DNA of 64,000 nucleotides from Bryobacterales bacterium (GTDB taxonomy: Bacteria > Acidobacteriota > Terriglobia > Bryobacterales > UBA6623), in the NCBI GenBank assembly GCA_028819215.1, contig JAPPMG010000097.1, positions 62,001 through 126,000 of the forward strand. The letters run 5' to 3'. The position numbers and the translations under genes were made by a program. Below the pieces are notes generated by a model that ran no database searches, was not told where the DNA came from, and saw nothing but the letters and a program-made list of their open reading frames with translations. This document shows, in pieces, positions 1 through 7,654 of the stretch (within the stretch, counting starts at the first letter, position 1; the number at the start of each line of letters is the position of its first letter).

Positions 1-1536
1 CTGGTGGCAGCTTGCGCAGCTTGTGCTGCTGCTGTGAGCCGAGAGCTGTTCGCGGATCGATCTGACGGGTTTTCCCTCGCCGGGCTCTTCCAGCTCCGCG
101 ACATCGGGGGGCGGGGCAGGGGGCGGCGTGCCGAGGATGGAATCGAGTATCCATACGCCGCGCAGAACCGGGCTGGTGCGGTGCGGGTGCGATGCTAGGG
201 CCGAAATCGACGGCATGCCGAGCAGGCCCCCGCGTCCGGAACCCTCGGGCAGTTCCATCCAGTTCGGATTCTTCCGGTCTTGCTCCTTCTCCAGAGGCAG
301 CCCCAAGTGTGTGATCAGTGGCTGCGTCAGCACGGTGCCGTCCGAATCGAGGAACTCGAGCACGGACCGGTTCTCGCGAAAGACCTCTCGGAAGAAAAAC
401 ACGGGCTGCAGCAGAATGTCGCCACGCAGCTCGGCATCAGCGGCATATTCCGGGAACAGTTCGGGGTCGGGGCCGTGGGCGCCTTCCAGTTCCCGAATCC
501 GCAACCATTGCTCGGTGAAGCGCGAGAAGAACTCCAGAGCCCTGTCGTCACGCAGCATGCGCGGTACCAAGCGGTCGAGGACCGCCGGTTCGTCCATTCT
601 CCCGGCAGCAGCGATGTCAAGCAGGAGCTCGTCCGGCTGGCTGCCCCACAGGAAGTATGAGAGCCGCGAAGCCAGCGCATACTGCCGGGAGGCGGGAGCG
701 CTGGCATCGGCCCTGACGTGAAAGAGGAAGTCAGGGGAGACTAAGGCACTGCGCAGCGCGAAAAAGATAGCCGATTCGAAGTCCAATCCACGCCGTCGCG
801 CCCGGCGCACCAGACGGACGTAAGGCGCGATAGTTGCCGAGTCGACCGGTCGGCGAAATGCCATTGGAAGGAATTTCGCGAGGATTTCCCTGGCAGCTTC
901 GACCTCGGTCTTATTCGGGCCCGGTCGGCCTACGAAGATCTTGGTGCGGGACTTGAACTCCTTCGCCGCAACATCCAGTACGAACTTTGCAGTTGCGAGG
1001 TGCTTCTCAGCCAGCAGGGGCGAGAGAAACAAGGTCTCAGCAGCATTGTCAAAACCCTCCCCGCCAGCGCCGTCAACCGGGAACATCTCGCTGACGTCGA
1101 TCTGGATGTCAAATAGGTCGCGGACGGTGGCGCTGTATTCGTCGCGATTCAGCCGCCTGATAGGGCTGGGTGTCGGTGGCAGCTCGGCCGCGCATGCTTG
1201 GCTTCGCCAAGTTTGCTCGACCCATGCGACGAAGGCGGTTCGCTCGTCCAATGACGGCGATGGGGCGCCGGTCGGCGGCATTTCATGGTTCGAGACTCTG
1301 GCCGCGAGCGAGACCCAGGCATCGGGGTGTTCGACGAAAGACGCCTCGCTGCGCAACTTGTCGGCGTGGAAGCCTCCCGCCGGCGTGCTCCCGCTGTGGC
1401 AGGTTCTGCAGTGGGCGTCAAGAAACGAGTTGGCGGACGAAAGGTCATACGGATCCGGCGCACCAGCGGTCAGCGGACCGGCTGCCGCAAGCATGCAGAG
1501 CCCTGCGGCGGTGCAGGTCAGGCTGCTCGCAAACAA
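1..1536 (-). CDS. DUF1592/DUF1588-type cytochrome c-like secreted protein (3' end beyond the window)
   Basis: This reading frame runs off the left edge, so the C-terminus (normally DUF1585) is missing. An N-terminal export signal is followed by a CRTCH haem-type motif (codons for C..CH near 1390-1401), an NHEMPPTGAP loop, a DUF1592 core with RLSYFLWGSQPDELLL (about 610-660) and a second CASCH motif at the extreme left (about 3-15). That order matches the planctomycete/acidobacterial PSD1-like cytochrome family. The start is taken as TTG at 1536 because AGGAGG sits 8 bases upstream and the first residues form a signal peptide; ATG at 1494 is the alternative. Such proteins usually pair with DUF1552 proteins; here the DUF1552 gene lies about 48 kb away. 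The function is unproven; periplasmic electron transfer or polymer catabolism is the usual suggestion. Confidence 0.85.
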   Translation of the reverse strand, partial: MFASSLTCTAAGLCMLAAAGPLTAGAPDPYDLSSANSFLDAHCRTCHSGSTPAGGFHADKLRSEASFVEHPDAWVSLAARVSNHEMPPTGAPSPSLDERTAFVAWVEQTWRSQACAAELPPTPSPIRRLNRDEYSATVRDLFDIQIDVSEMFPVDGAGGEGFDNAAETLFLSPLLAEKHLATAKFVLDVAAKEFKSRTKIFVGRPGPNKTEVEAAREILAKFLPMAFRRPVDSATIAPYVRLVRRARRRGLDFESAIFFALRSALVSPDFLFHVRADASAPASRQYALASRLSYFLWGSQPDELLLDIAAAGRMDEPAVLDRLVPRMLRDDRALEFFSRFTEQWLRIRELEGAHGPDPELFPEYAADAELRGDILLQPVFFFREVFRENRSVLEFLDSDGTVLTQPLITHLGLPLEKEQDRKNPNWMELPEGSGRGGLLGMPSISALASHPHRTSPVLRGVWILDSILGTPPPAPPPDVAELEEPGEGKPVRSIREQLSAHSSSTSCASCHQ

Positions 1537-1662
1537 GGCTCAGGTCCTCCTTGCACGATTCAGGCTTGGCACCAACCCGCCCGCGACATGCGCCGACACA
1601 GCGGCTCCAATGGCCTGTGCTAGCTTAGGAATTGGAAGCGTCGCCACTGGGGCTCTTGTTGA

Positions 1663-1738
1663 GCCACGATAGCTCAGTTGGTAGAGCAGCGGTTTCGTAA
1701 ACCGCAGGTCGTCGGTTCGAGTCCGACTCGTGGCTCCA
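1663..1738 (+). tRNA. tRNA-Thr (anticodon CGT), CCA encoded
   Basis: The sequence folds into a complete cloverleaf. Acceptor GCCACGA pairs with TCGTGGC, the D stem is GCTC/GAGC, and the anticodon stem is GCGGT/ACCGC around the 7-base loop TTCGTAA. The T arm is GTCGG/CCGAC around TTCGAGT. Loop positions 34-36 read CGT, which decodes ACG threonine codons. The discriminator is T and the CCA end is encoded at 1736-1738. Confidence 0.97.
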
Positions 1739-1743
1739 TTGTA

Positions 1744-1757
1744 TCTGGGGGTCCAGA
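1744..1757 (+). terminator. Small hairpin just 3' of tRNA-Thr
   Basis: TCTGG-GGGT-CCAGA forms a perfect 5-bp stem with a 4-base loop, starting five bases after the tRNA CCA. No T-run follows, so it is a weak terminator candidate. It could equally be a processing structure or the edge of the adjoining repeat. Confidence 0.3.
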
Positions 1758-1807
1758 CCGGACACATAGGTAACAGAACGTTCCGGAGAAATAGGTTACA
1801 ACTTCGC
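1758..1807. repeat. Two diverged 25-bp direct repeats, resembling IS481-type end motifs
   Basis: Two adjacent units begin CCGGACACATAGGTAACA (1758) and CCGGAGAAATAGGTTACA (1783), a 25-bp period with a few mismatches. ACATAGGTAAC-like motifs remind me of termini of IS481-type insertion sequences. No transposase gene is present, so at most this is an element remnant beside the tRNA. Confidence 0.35.
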
Positions 1808-1890
1808 TCCGGCTTGGCTGCTGCTTTGCGCGGCGGTCCCCTGTGCGATGAGCATCCGCGTGTCGGTGGTTCGCTGTTGTCGGCGGGCGG

Positions 1891-2847
1891 TCAGTCGGCC
1901 AGCCACAAGCCTTCCAACAGAGGCCATTCTTCGTCCACCCAGGTCGCCAGCTGCCGGAATCCAGCCTCCTGCATCGCATTGCCGATCTCGGCGCGCTCAA
2001 ACTTGTAAGAGCTCTCGGTCCAAATCGTTTCGCCGCTTCGAATGTCGCAAGTGGCACCGGCCAAGGGGATCGGCACGCTTTGGTCGCGGGTGGCGAGGAG
2101 GTGCATTTCGACCCTCCGCTCGGCCTCGTCGTAGCGAACTAGGTGGCTGAACGAGTCTAGGTCGAAGCTGGCCCCCAGTTCGCGGTTGACGCGGCCCAAG
2201 ACGTTGCGATTGAACGCTGCGGTCACACCGGTGGGGTCGTCGTACGCCCGCAGCAGATCGGATTTGGGCTTTACAAGGTCGAACCCGATCAGGAAGTAGT
2301 CTCCAGGCCGCAGCGCGGACCGCAGTGATGCTAGGAAGGAACCGCGGTCGTCAGGGCCGAGATTTCCGATGCTGCTGCCTAGGAACAGCAGCATCAACGG
2401 GACATCCGCTGGGCGAGACTCGCGCATGGACCGCACGCCGTCCACGTAGGCGCCGTGGTACGGGAGCACGGGCACGAGGTCACCGAGTTCCTGCCGGCAG
2501 CGTTCTAGCGCTTCAGAAGAGATGTCAATCGGGCAGTAGGACCTCACCAGGTCGGGCACCAACGCTTCTAGCACCAAGCGGGTCTTCGTTCCGCTACCGC
2601 TGCCGAGTTCGGCAATCGTCAGCGCTTGCCCGCGGATGTACCCGCGAAGCGGTCCCGCGGCACGGCGCAAGACCCTGTGGTCGGCTCGCGTCAGACCATA
2701 CTCCGGCAAGTAGGTGATGGCTTCGAATAGCACGCTGCCCACCGCGTCGTACAAGTGCCTCGCAGGCAGCCACTTACGCTTGGATTCACACAGGCCTATG
2801 CGGGCGTCTCGAGCGAATTCCTCGCGGGGCGCGCCGTTACCGTTCAT
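1891..2847 (-). CDS. egtD: L-histidine N-alpha-methyltransferase (hercynine synthase)
   Basis: EgtD trimethylates the alpha-amino group of histidine with SAM to give hercynine, the first step of ergothioneine synthesis. The 318-residue product has a SAM-binding ELGSGSGTKT motif, then PIDIS, FLGSSIGNL and FDLVKP segments and a C-terminal WTESSYKF block, all typical of EgtD, at about the usual length (near 320). The frame is open upstream to 3033, but that part overlaps the divergent gene. The start is put at ATG 2847 because the protein then begins at the usual place. A TATAAC box lies seven bases upstream. It is divergent from egtB, so the two pathway genes share a 61-bp control region. Confidence 0.95.
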   Translation of the reverse strand: MNGNGAPREEFARDARIGLCESKRKWLPARHLYDAVGSVLFEAITYLPEYGLTRADHRVLRRAAGPLRGYIRGQALTIAELGSGSGTKTRLVLEALVPDLVRSYCPIDISSEALERCRQELGDLVPVLPYHGAYVDGVRSMRESRPADVPLMLLFLGSSIGNLGPDDRGSFLASLRSALRPGDYFLIGFDLVKPKSDLLRAYDDPTGVTAAFNRNVLGRVNRELGASFDLDSFSHLVRYDEAERRVEMHLLATRDQSVPIPLAGATCDIRSGETIWTESSYKFERAEIGNAMQEAGFRQLATWVDEEWPLLEGLWLAD

Positions 2848-2854
2848 TGAGCCG

Positions 2855-2860
2855 GTTATA
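2855..2860 (-). promoter_or_regulatory. -10 box of egtD
   Basis: TATAAC read on the minus strand ends eight bases before the egtD ATG, placing the transcription start at or beside the start codon. No convincing -35 was found. Confidence 0.4.
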
Positions 2861-2895
2861 TCACGGCGGCTGTCGGGCCCAATCATGTGAGCTTG

Positions 2896-2901
2896 GATAA
2901 T
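2896..2901 (+). promoter_or_regulatory. -10 box of egtB
   Basis: GATAAT lies seven bases before ATG 2909, predicting transcription to start on the start codon. It overlaps an earlier in-frame ATG at 2900, which argues for 2909 as the real start. Confidence 0.4.
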
Positions 2902-2908
2902 GGGAGTG

Positions 2909-4129
2909 ATGCCATCGACGATCGATCTGCGCCAGCGCTTTGCCGATGCGCGGCTGCGCACGGATGAGCTGTTCGCATTGGTCAGGCCTGATTCCCTGTT
3001 CGAGCGTCCCGTGCCAGAGCGGCATCGTCTCAATTTCTATGTCGGCCACGTGGAGGCGTTCGACTGGAACATGATTTCCACCTGCGAGCTCGGCCCGAAA
3101 CCGTTCCACGCCGAGTTCGACAGGCTGTTTGCCTTCGGCATCGATCCCGATTCGGACTCGTTGCCTTCGGACCGGCCGGCCGATTGGCCCAGCTTGCCGG
3201 AAACGGCGGCTTACTGTCGGCGCGTGCGAGAAACCGTGGATGCGGTCTTGGACGACGTACCTGACGACATTGCGCAGACCTGCATCGAACACCGCTTGAT
3301 GCACGCCGAAACGCTATGCTACCTACTGCACAATCTTGCCCCAGAACTCTTGTTGGGCGAGCCCGCCAGCAAGTCGGCTGTGGCTGCTGACCACGACGAA
3401 GTGCCCCAGCGATGGATCCACATCCCTGCAGGTGAGGCTCGGATGGGGAGGGAAAGGGGCAGTGGGTTCGGCTGGGACAACGAGTTCGGCGCCTGCACCG
3501 AGCGGTTGGACGAGTATTGGATCCGCAAGCACAAGGTGACCAACGCAGAGTACGTGAGGTTCGTTGACGAGGGCGGCCCCCAGCCCCACTATTGGCGCCA
3601 AGACGGGAGTTCGTGGTTGCTGCGCAGCATGTTCGGCGAGATCCCGCTGCCGCTGGACTGGCCGGTCTATGTCACGCACTCACAAGCGGTCGCATTCGCA
3701 GACCACGCAGGCGCCACGTTGCCCAGCGAAGCGCAATGGGATCGCGCCGCATACGGCTCTGGCGATCCTTCTAGGCGCTTCCCGTGGGGGGAAGGCCGTG
3801 CGTCGAATGGCGATGCCAACCTTGACTTTCGCGGTTGGGACCCGTGTTCGGTGCTTGCCACGCCCGTTTCCGACAGCGCTTTCGGCGTCTCGCAGTTGCT
3901 GGGCAACGGCTGGGAGTGGACCAGCAGCAAACTCAGGCCGTTTCCAGGCTTCGAGGAGTACGACTTCTACCCGGGGTACTCGTCGGCCTTCTTCGACGAC
4001 GAGCACTACGTTCTCAAGGGCGGCTCGCAGCGCACGGCCCTGCAACTGGCGCGTCGCAGCTTCCGAAACTGGTTCCGCCGGGACTACCCTTACGTGTATT
4101 CCACGTTCCGGCTCGTCCGGCCGGGCTGA
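2909..4129 (+). CDS. egtB: Ergothioneine biosynthesis protein EgtB (hercynine sulfoxide synthase)
   Basis: EgtB is a non-haem iron enzyme joining hercynine to a thiol (cysteine or gamma-glutamylcysteine) using O2. The 406-residue protein has an N-terminal DinB-like domain with the iron-binding HRLMHAE motif (His128, His132 from this start) and an upstream His47 in GHVEAFDW. A C-terminal FGE-sulfatase-type domain contains WDRAAYGSGD, GNGWEWTSS, LKGGSQRT and a terminal YSTFRLVRPG. The FGE-like part is the normal EgtB C-terminus and should not be called a sulfatase-activating enzyme despite the sulfatases nearby. No egtC is adjacent. The EgtE lyase that would finish the pathway is not in this window. 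Confidence 0.93.
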   Translation: MPSTIDLRQRFADARLRTDELFALVRPDSLFERPVPERHRLNFYVGHVEAFDWNMISTCELGPKPFHAEFDRLFAFGIDPDSDSLPSDRPADWPSLPETAAYCRRVRETVDAVLDDVPDDIAQTCIEHRLMHAETLCYLLHNLAPELLLGEPASKSAVAADHDEVPQRWIHIPAGEARMGRERGSGFGWDNEFGACTERLDEYWIRKHKVTNAEYVRFVDEGGPQPHYWRQDGSSWLLRSMFGEIPLPLDWPVYVTHSQAVAFADHAGATLPSEAQWDRAAYGSGDPSRRFPWGEGRASNGDANLDFRGWDPCSVLATPVSDSAFGVSQLLGNGWEWTSSKLRPFPGFEEYDFYPGYSSAFFDDEHYVLKGGSQRTALQLARRSFRNWFRRDYPYVYSTFRLVRPG

Positions 4130-4248
4130 GGCCTCGGTGTCGCTAGTGACTTGCCGTCAGGCCTGTTGCGGCTATGCTCAGAGTGCGCCGCTTCTGGTCG
4201 TTACCTGGATCTCCCTGAAGTAGGACGGGTCCGCGGAGTTTTCATGCG

Positions 4249-5367
4249 ATGAAGATCACTGATGTAGAAGCAATCTACGTTCGATCCGAAAAGGTCCGCG
4301 AGCTGTGCGACTCGGGTCAGGACGCGCTGATCGTGCGCGTGCACACCGATGCGGGAATCAGCGGAATCGGGGAGGTGGATTCCAATCCGCTGGCGGCCAA
4401 GGGGGCTATCGAAGGCCCGTACTCGCACACGATGACCTGCGGGTTGCGCGAGCTGGTCCTGGGAGCCGATCCGTTCGAGACCGAGAAGATCTGGCACAAG
4501 ATGTACCAAGGCAACCTCTACGGCGGCAGGCGCGGAGCGGGCTTCCACGCTATGAGCGGCATCGACCTGGCCTTGTGGGACATCAAAGGCAAGGCGCTAG
4601 AAATGCCGGTCTGGAAGCTGCTCGGAGGCGGTTTCCACCAGCGCCTACGCTGCTATGCCAGCTCACTGTGGGGTCCGACACCGGCCGCGACCAAGGACCT
4701 TGCGCGGCGCTACGCGGATCGCGGCTTCAGCGCTGTCAAATTCGGCTGGGAGCCGATGGGACAGGACGAGGCGACCGACATTGCGCTCGTGCGGGAAGCG
4801 CGCGCCGGCCTTGGGGAGGAGCCGGATCTGTTGGTCGATGCTGGCTTGGTCTGGGACGCCAAGACGGCGATTCAACGCGTGCGGGCCTTCGAAGAGCACC
4901 GCATCTTCTGGCTCGAAGAGCCACTTATGCCGGACAACTACGAGGGCTACCGCAGGCTCAGCGAGGCGGTAGACACGCGCATTGCGGCGGGTGAGGAAGA
5001 GAGCGGCCGAGCGTCGTTCATCGAACTGATGGATCGAGGCAAGGTGGATGTTGTGCAGGTGGACCTGACCCGCGTGGGCGGATTCACCGAGGCGGTCAAG
5101 ATCGCAGCCCTAGCCCAAGACCGGGGCGTCCGCGTGGCCAATCACGGCTTCACGACGTATATCAACGTGGCGGCAGCACTACACTTCCTCAATTCCATCC
5201 CCAACGCGCTGATCGCGGAGTACGTTGCGGAGGAAGAGACCACCTTGCGCGACCACCTGACCAGGCAGCGCATCACTGCTCAGGACGGCATGCTCGACAT
5301 ACCCCAAGAGCCGGGTCTGGGCGTGGAGCTCGACGAGGAGGCCGTCGAGCGGTTCCGCGTGGTGTGA
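4249..5367 (+). CDS. Mandelate racemase/muconate lactonizing enzyme family protein (probable sugar-acid dehydratase)
   Basis: This is a 372-residue member of the enolase superfamily. The N-terminal capping domain starts MKITDVEAI, the usual start of the family. The barrel has Lys164 in AVKFGW, metal ligands Asp197 (VDAGLVW), Glu223 (WLEEP) and Glu249 (GEEES), and the C-terminal His299 in VANHGF. This His/Lys arrangement is that of the mandelate racemase subgroup, which abstracts the proton alpha to a carboxylate, usually dehydrating aldonic acids. The canonical second Lys of a KxK motif is absent (Gly instead), so the exact substrate is not predictable. It stands alone, convergent with the LRR gene. 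Confidence 0.85.
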   Translation: MKITDVEAIYVRSEKVRELCDSGQDALIVRVHTDAGISGIGEVDSNPLAAKGAIEGPYSHTMTCGLRELVLGADPFETEKIWHKMYQGNLYGGRRGAGFHAMSGIDLALWDIKGKALEMPVWKLLGGGFHQRLRCYASSLWGPTPAATKDLARRYADRGFSAVKFGWEPMGQDEATDIALVREARAGLGEEPDLLVDAGLVWDAKTAIQRVRAFEEHRIFWLEEPLMPDNYEGYRRLSEAVDTRIAAGEEESGRASFIELMDRGKVDVVQVDLTRVGGFTEAVKIAALAQDRGVRVANHGFTTYINVAAALHFLNSIPNALIAEYVAEEETTLRDHLTRQRITAQDGMLDIPQEPGLGVELDEEAVERFRVV

Positions 5368-5370
5368 AGA

Positions 5371-5384
5371 CGAACGGCCGTTCG
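5371..5384. terminator. Perfect 14-bp palindrome between convergent genes
   Basis: CGAACGGCCGTTCG is exactly self-complementary and occupies most of the 20-base gap between two convergent stop codons. It may act as a bidirectional termination or 3'-end structure. No T-run follows on either strand. Confidence 0.35.
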
Positions 5385-5387
5385 GGG

Positions 5388-6212
5388 CTACTTGTCCTCC
5401 ACTTCGATGCGGAACGAGTACTCCTGCAGTGCCTTCACGTGGGCGTTCTTGGACTTCCTGCTGAGCGGGTTGCCTTGCAGCGAAACGGCCCAGTAACGGG
5501 CGAAGCGGCTGTCGCCGGCGACGTCCTTTTCGGCCATTTCCGCGAGCACGCCGATATCGCTTACCTTGTTGTTGCGCAGCGACAGGCGCTGCAGCGATGT
5601 CAACGGCGCTAGCGGCCCAAGGTCGGACACGCTGTTGTCGTCAAGGATGAGCGAGGACAGGCGAGTCAGCGAGCCCACAGGGCTTACGTCGCTGACCGCA
5701 TTCCCCGCAACGTCGAGAGTCCAAAGCTTCTGCAGGTCCTTGACGGGGGACAGATCGCTGATGTTGTTGCCCGCGAGATAGGCCGAGTTCAGCGCCTCGA
5801 GGCCCGCCAGCGGCGAGATGTCTTCAACCATGTTGTCCGACAGCTCGATGTACTGCAGGCGCTTCAGTTCTGCCAGCGCGGAAACGTCCTTGACCTGATT
5901 GCGGGTCAGGGTCAGGCTCTGCAGTAAATTCAATCCCGCGATCGGGGAAAGGTCGGAGACCTCGTTGTCGGGGAGCTCCAGCAGCATCAGCCGCTTGCAG
6001 TGCTCGAGCCCGGTCAGGTCGCGGATGCCCTCGTTGCGAGCCGTGATGGTCGAGATATTTGCGACGTCCTCGGCCGTGATCGGCTCTTCGTTGTGGCGCT
6101 TCTCGAAGACGTAGTGGCGCACAGCGGCTTCTAGATTCTCATCGGGAAAGATCTGTGCGGCGGCGGGAAGCGCGATCAGGAGGGCAACGAGAACAGCGGC
6201 TGCTCGGCACAT
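5388..6212 (-). CDS. Secreted leucine-rich repeat protein
   Basis: The 274-residue protein begins with a clear Sec signal peptide (MCRAAAVLVALLIALPAAAQ) and then about seven internalin-like 21-22-residue leucine-rich repeats of the form LxxLxxLxLxxNxVxDxSPLA, from about residue 60 to 245. A charged C-terminal tail follows. The start at ATG 6212 is preferred because GGAG lies 8 bases upstream; ATG 6218 is too close to it. LRR domains of this kind bind proteins or glycans outside the cell. No enzymatic domain is visible, so the role is probably recognition or adhesion. Confidence 0.8.
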   Translation of the reverse strand: MCRAAAVLVALLIALPAAAQIFPDENLEAAVRHYVFEKRHNEEPITAEDVANISTITARNEGIRDLTGLEHCKRLMLLELPDNEVSDLSPIAGLNLLQSLTLTRNQVKDVSALAELKRLQYIELSDNMVEDISPLAGLEALNSAYLAGNNISDLSPVKDLQKLWTLDVAGNAVSDVSPVGSLTRLSSLILDDNSVSDLGPLAPLTSLQRLSLRNNKVSDIGVLAEMAEKDVAGDSRFARYWAVSLQGNPLSRKSKNAHVKALQEYSFRIEVEDK

Positions 6213-6298
6213 GGGCATGGCTCCTAGTCTGGTTGGGCGGATGTTCACTGGCCCATGATACTATCCCCGGCGTTTGTCCTGCCCGCGACTTTCGGATC

Positions 6299-7651
6299 CT
6301 AATGGCCTTGCCGGGCGTCGGCTAGCCAGGTGCTGAACTCGTTCCAGAGCCGTTGTGCCAGCGCAGGCCGGTCGGCGGCAAGATCGCGCGATTCCGCGAA
6401 GTCAGTTTGCAGGTCGTAGAGCTCCAGCGGGGCCGCCGGGGACTGCCGGACCAGCTTCCAGCGGCCTTGGCGCATGCCGCTGATGTCTCGGTAGCGAAAG
6501 TAGATATTGCGGTGAGGAGAGCTGGCCCCGTCACGCAGGACCGGCAGCGGGTCACGACCGTCGATGATGCGGTCATCGGGCGCTTCGATGCCCGCCGCCC
6601 TCAGGGCCAGCATGAACAAGTCCATGTTGACCAGGGGTTCGCGCACGACTGCGTTCGCGGGCAGCAAGCCCGGCCAGCGGATGATGCACGGGGTGCGGAC
6701 TCCGCCCTCGTATACCGAAGTCCGCCCGCTGCGGAACGGGGCGTTGGAGGCTACCTCCAGCTCGGGCTTTCGCGATCCCACCCAGGCGCCGTTGTCGGAT
6801 GCCAGCATGACCAAGGTCCGCTCGGTCAGCCCGCTGGTGTCGAGTTGCTGCAAGACCCGGCCAACTCCGGCGTCTAAAGCGGTCATGACGGCGCGGTAGC
6901 CCTCCTCTGCCACGCTGGTGTCGGGCGAGTACCCATAGACCTCGAAGAACTCGGCGGGAGCCTGCCAGCGGAATAGCTGGCCCTCCGCTTTGTTCCTGCG
7001 GTTGGGGTAGTGCGCGGCGTTGAACGGCACCAACAAGAAGAAGGGCCGGTCAGAGCTGCGTCGGATAAAGTCGGCCGCAGCGTCGGCGAAGATGTCCGTC
7101 GAATAGCCCTCGATGCGCGTGGGTTCCGTGCCTACGTGCATGTCCAGCCGTCCGTTATAGACGTGGGTGTAATAGTCGCAATTGCCCGAGATGCAGCCGA
7201 TGAACTCGTCAAATCCCCGATCAGTCGGTCGGCTGCCCTCGGCGAAGCCGATGTTCCACTTGCCGAAGGCGGCCGTCGCGTAACCGTGCTCGCGCATGAT
7301 CTCGGGCAGCAGTCTCTCGGAGTGGGGCAATCCGATCCCGCTCCAGTTCTCCTGCACCGAGAGCTGATGCGTCAGCCCGTTTCGCTCCGGGTAGCGCCCA
7401 GTTAGCAGCGCTCCTCGCGATGGAGAGCATGACGATGAGGGGATGTAGAAGTCGGTCAGGCGCACCCCTTGGGTCGCCAGGCGGTCCATATTGGGGGTGC
7501 GAATAGCTGGATTGCCGTAGGATGCGAGATCGCCCCAGCCTACGTTGTCGATGTAGATCAGGACCACGTTCGCCCGCTGGCGCTCGGTGGACTGGGCCTG
7601 GACCGCGAGGCAGCAGGCCAGCAAGATCGTGCTGTGCGCAAGAAGTCGCAT
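6299..7651 (-). CDS. Secreted formylglycine-dependent sulfatase
   Basis: This 450-residue type I sulfatase has a signal peptide ending near VQAQ. Its active-site motif SCSPSRGALLTGRYP has Cys75 as the formylglycine site; the metal-binding IDNVGWGD is at about 34-41 and the second metal site is in MLASDNGAW. Such enzymes hydrolyse sulfate esters, here probably on polysaccharides outside the cytoplasm. It starts three bases after the stop of the upstream sulfatase gene, so the two are co-transcribed. A Cys-type sulfatase needs a formylglycine-generating or radical-SAM maturase, which is not in this window. Confidence 0.92.
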   Translation of the reverse strand: MRLLAHSTILLACCLAVQAQSTERQRANVVLIYIDNVGWGDLASYGNPAIRTPNMDRLATQGVRLTDFYIPSSSCSPSRGALLTGRYPERNGLTHQLSVQENWSGIGLPHSERLLPEIMREHGYATAAFGKWNIGFAEGSRPTDRGFDEFIGCISGNCDYYTHVYNGRLDMHVGTEPTRIEGYSTDIFADAAADFIRRSSDRPFFLLVPFNAAHYPNRRNKAEGQLFRWQAPAEFFEVYGYSPDTSVAEEGYRAVMTALDAGVGRVLQQLDTSGLTERTLVMLASDNGAWVGSRKPELEVASNAPFRSGRTSVYEGGVRTPCIIRWPGLLPANAVVREPLVNMDLFMLALRAAGIEAPDDRIIDGRDPLPVLRDGASSPHRNIYFRYRDISGMRQGRWKLVRQSPAAPLELYDLQTDFAESRDLAADRPALAQRLWNEFSTWLADARQGH

Positions 7652-7654
7652 GGG

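Noticed and set aside
941-1672. A 243-codon plus-strand open frame at the left end
   Set aside because: The minus strand carries a continuous DUF1592-type protein with two haem motifs, and the plus frame runs into the tRNA region without homology.
3400-4129. FGE-sulfatase domain read as a sulfatase-activating enzyme
   Set aside because: It is fused to a DinB-like iron site and is the normal C-terminal half of EgtB, next to egtD.
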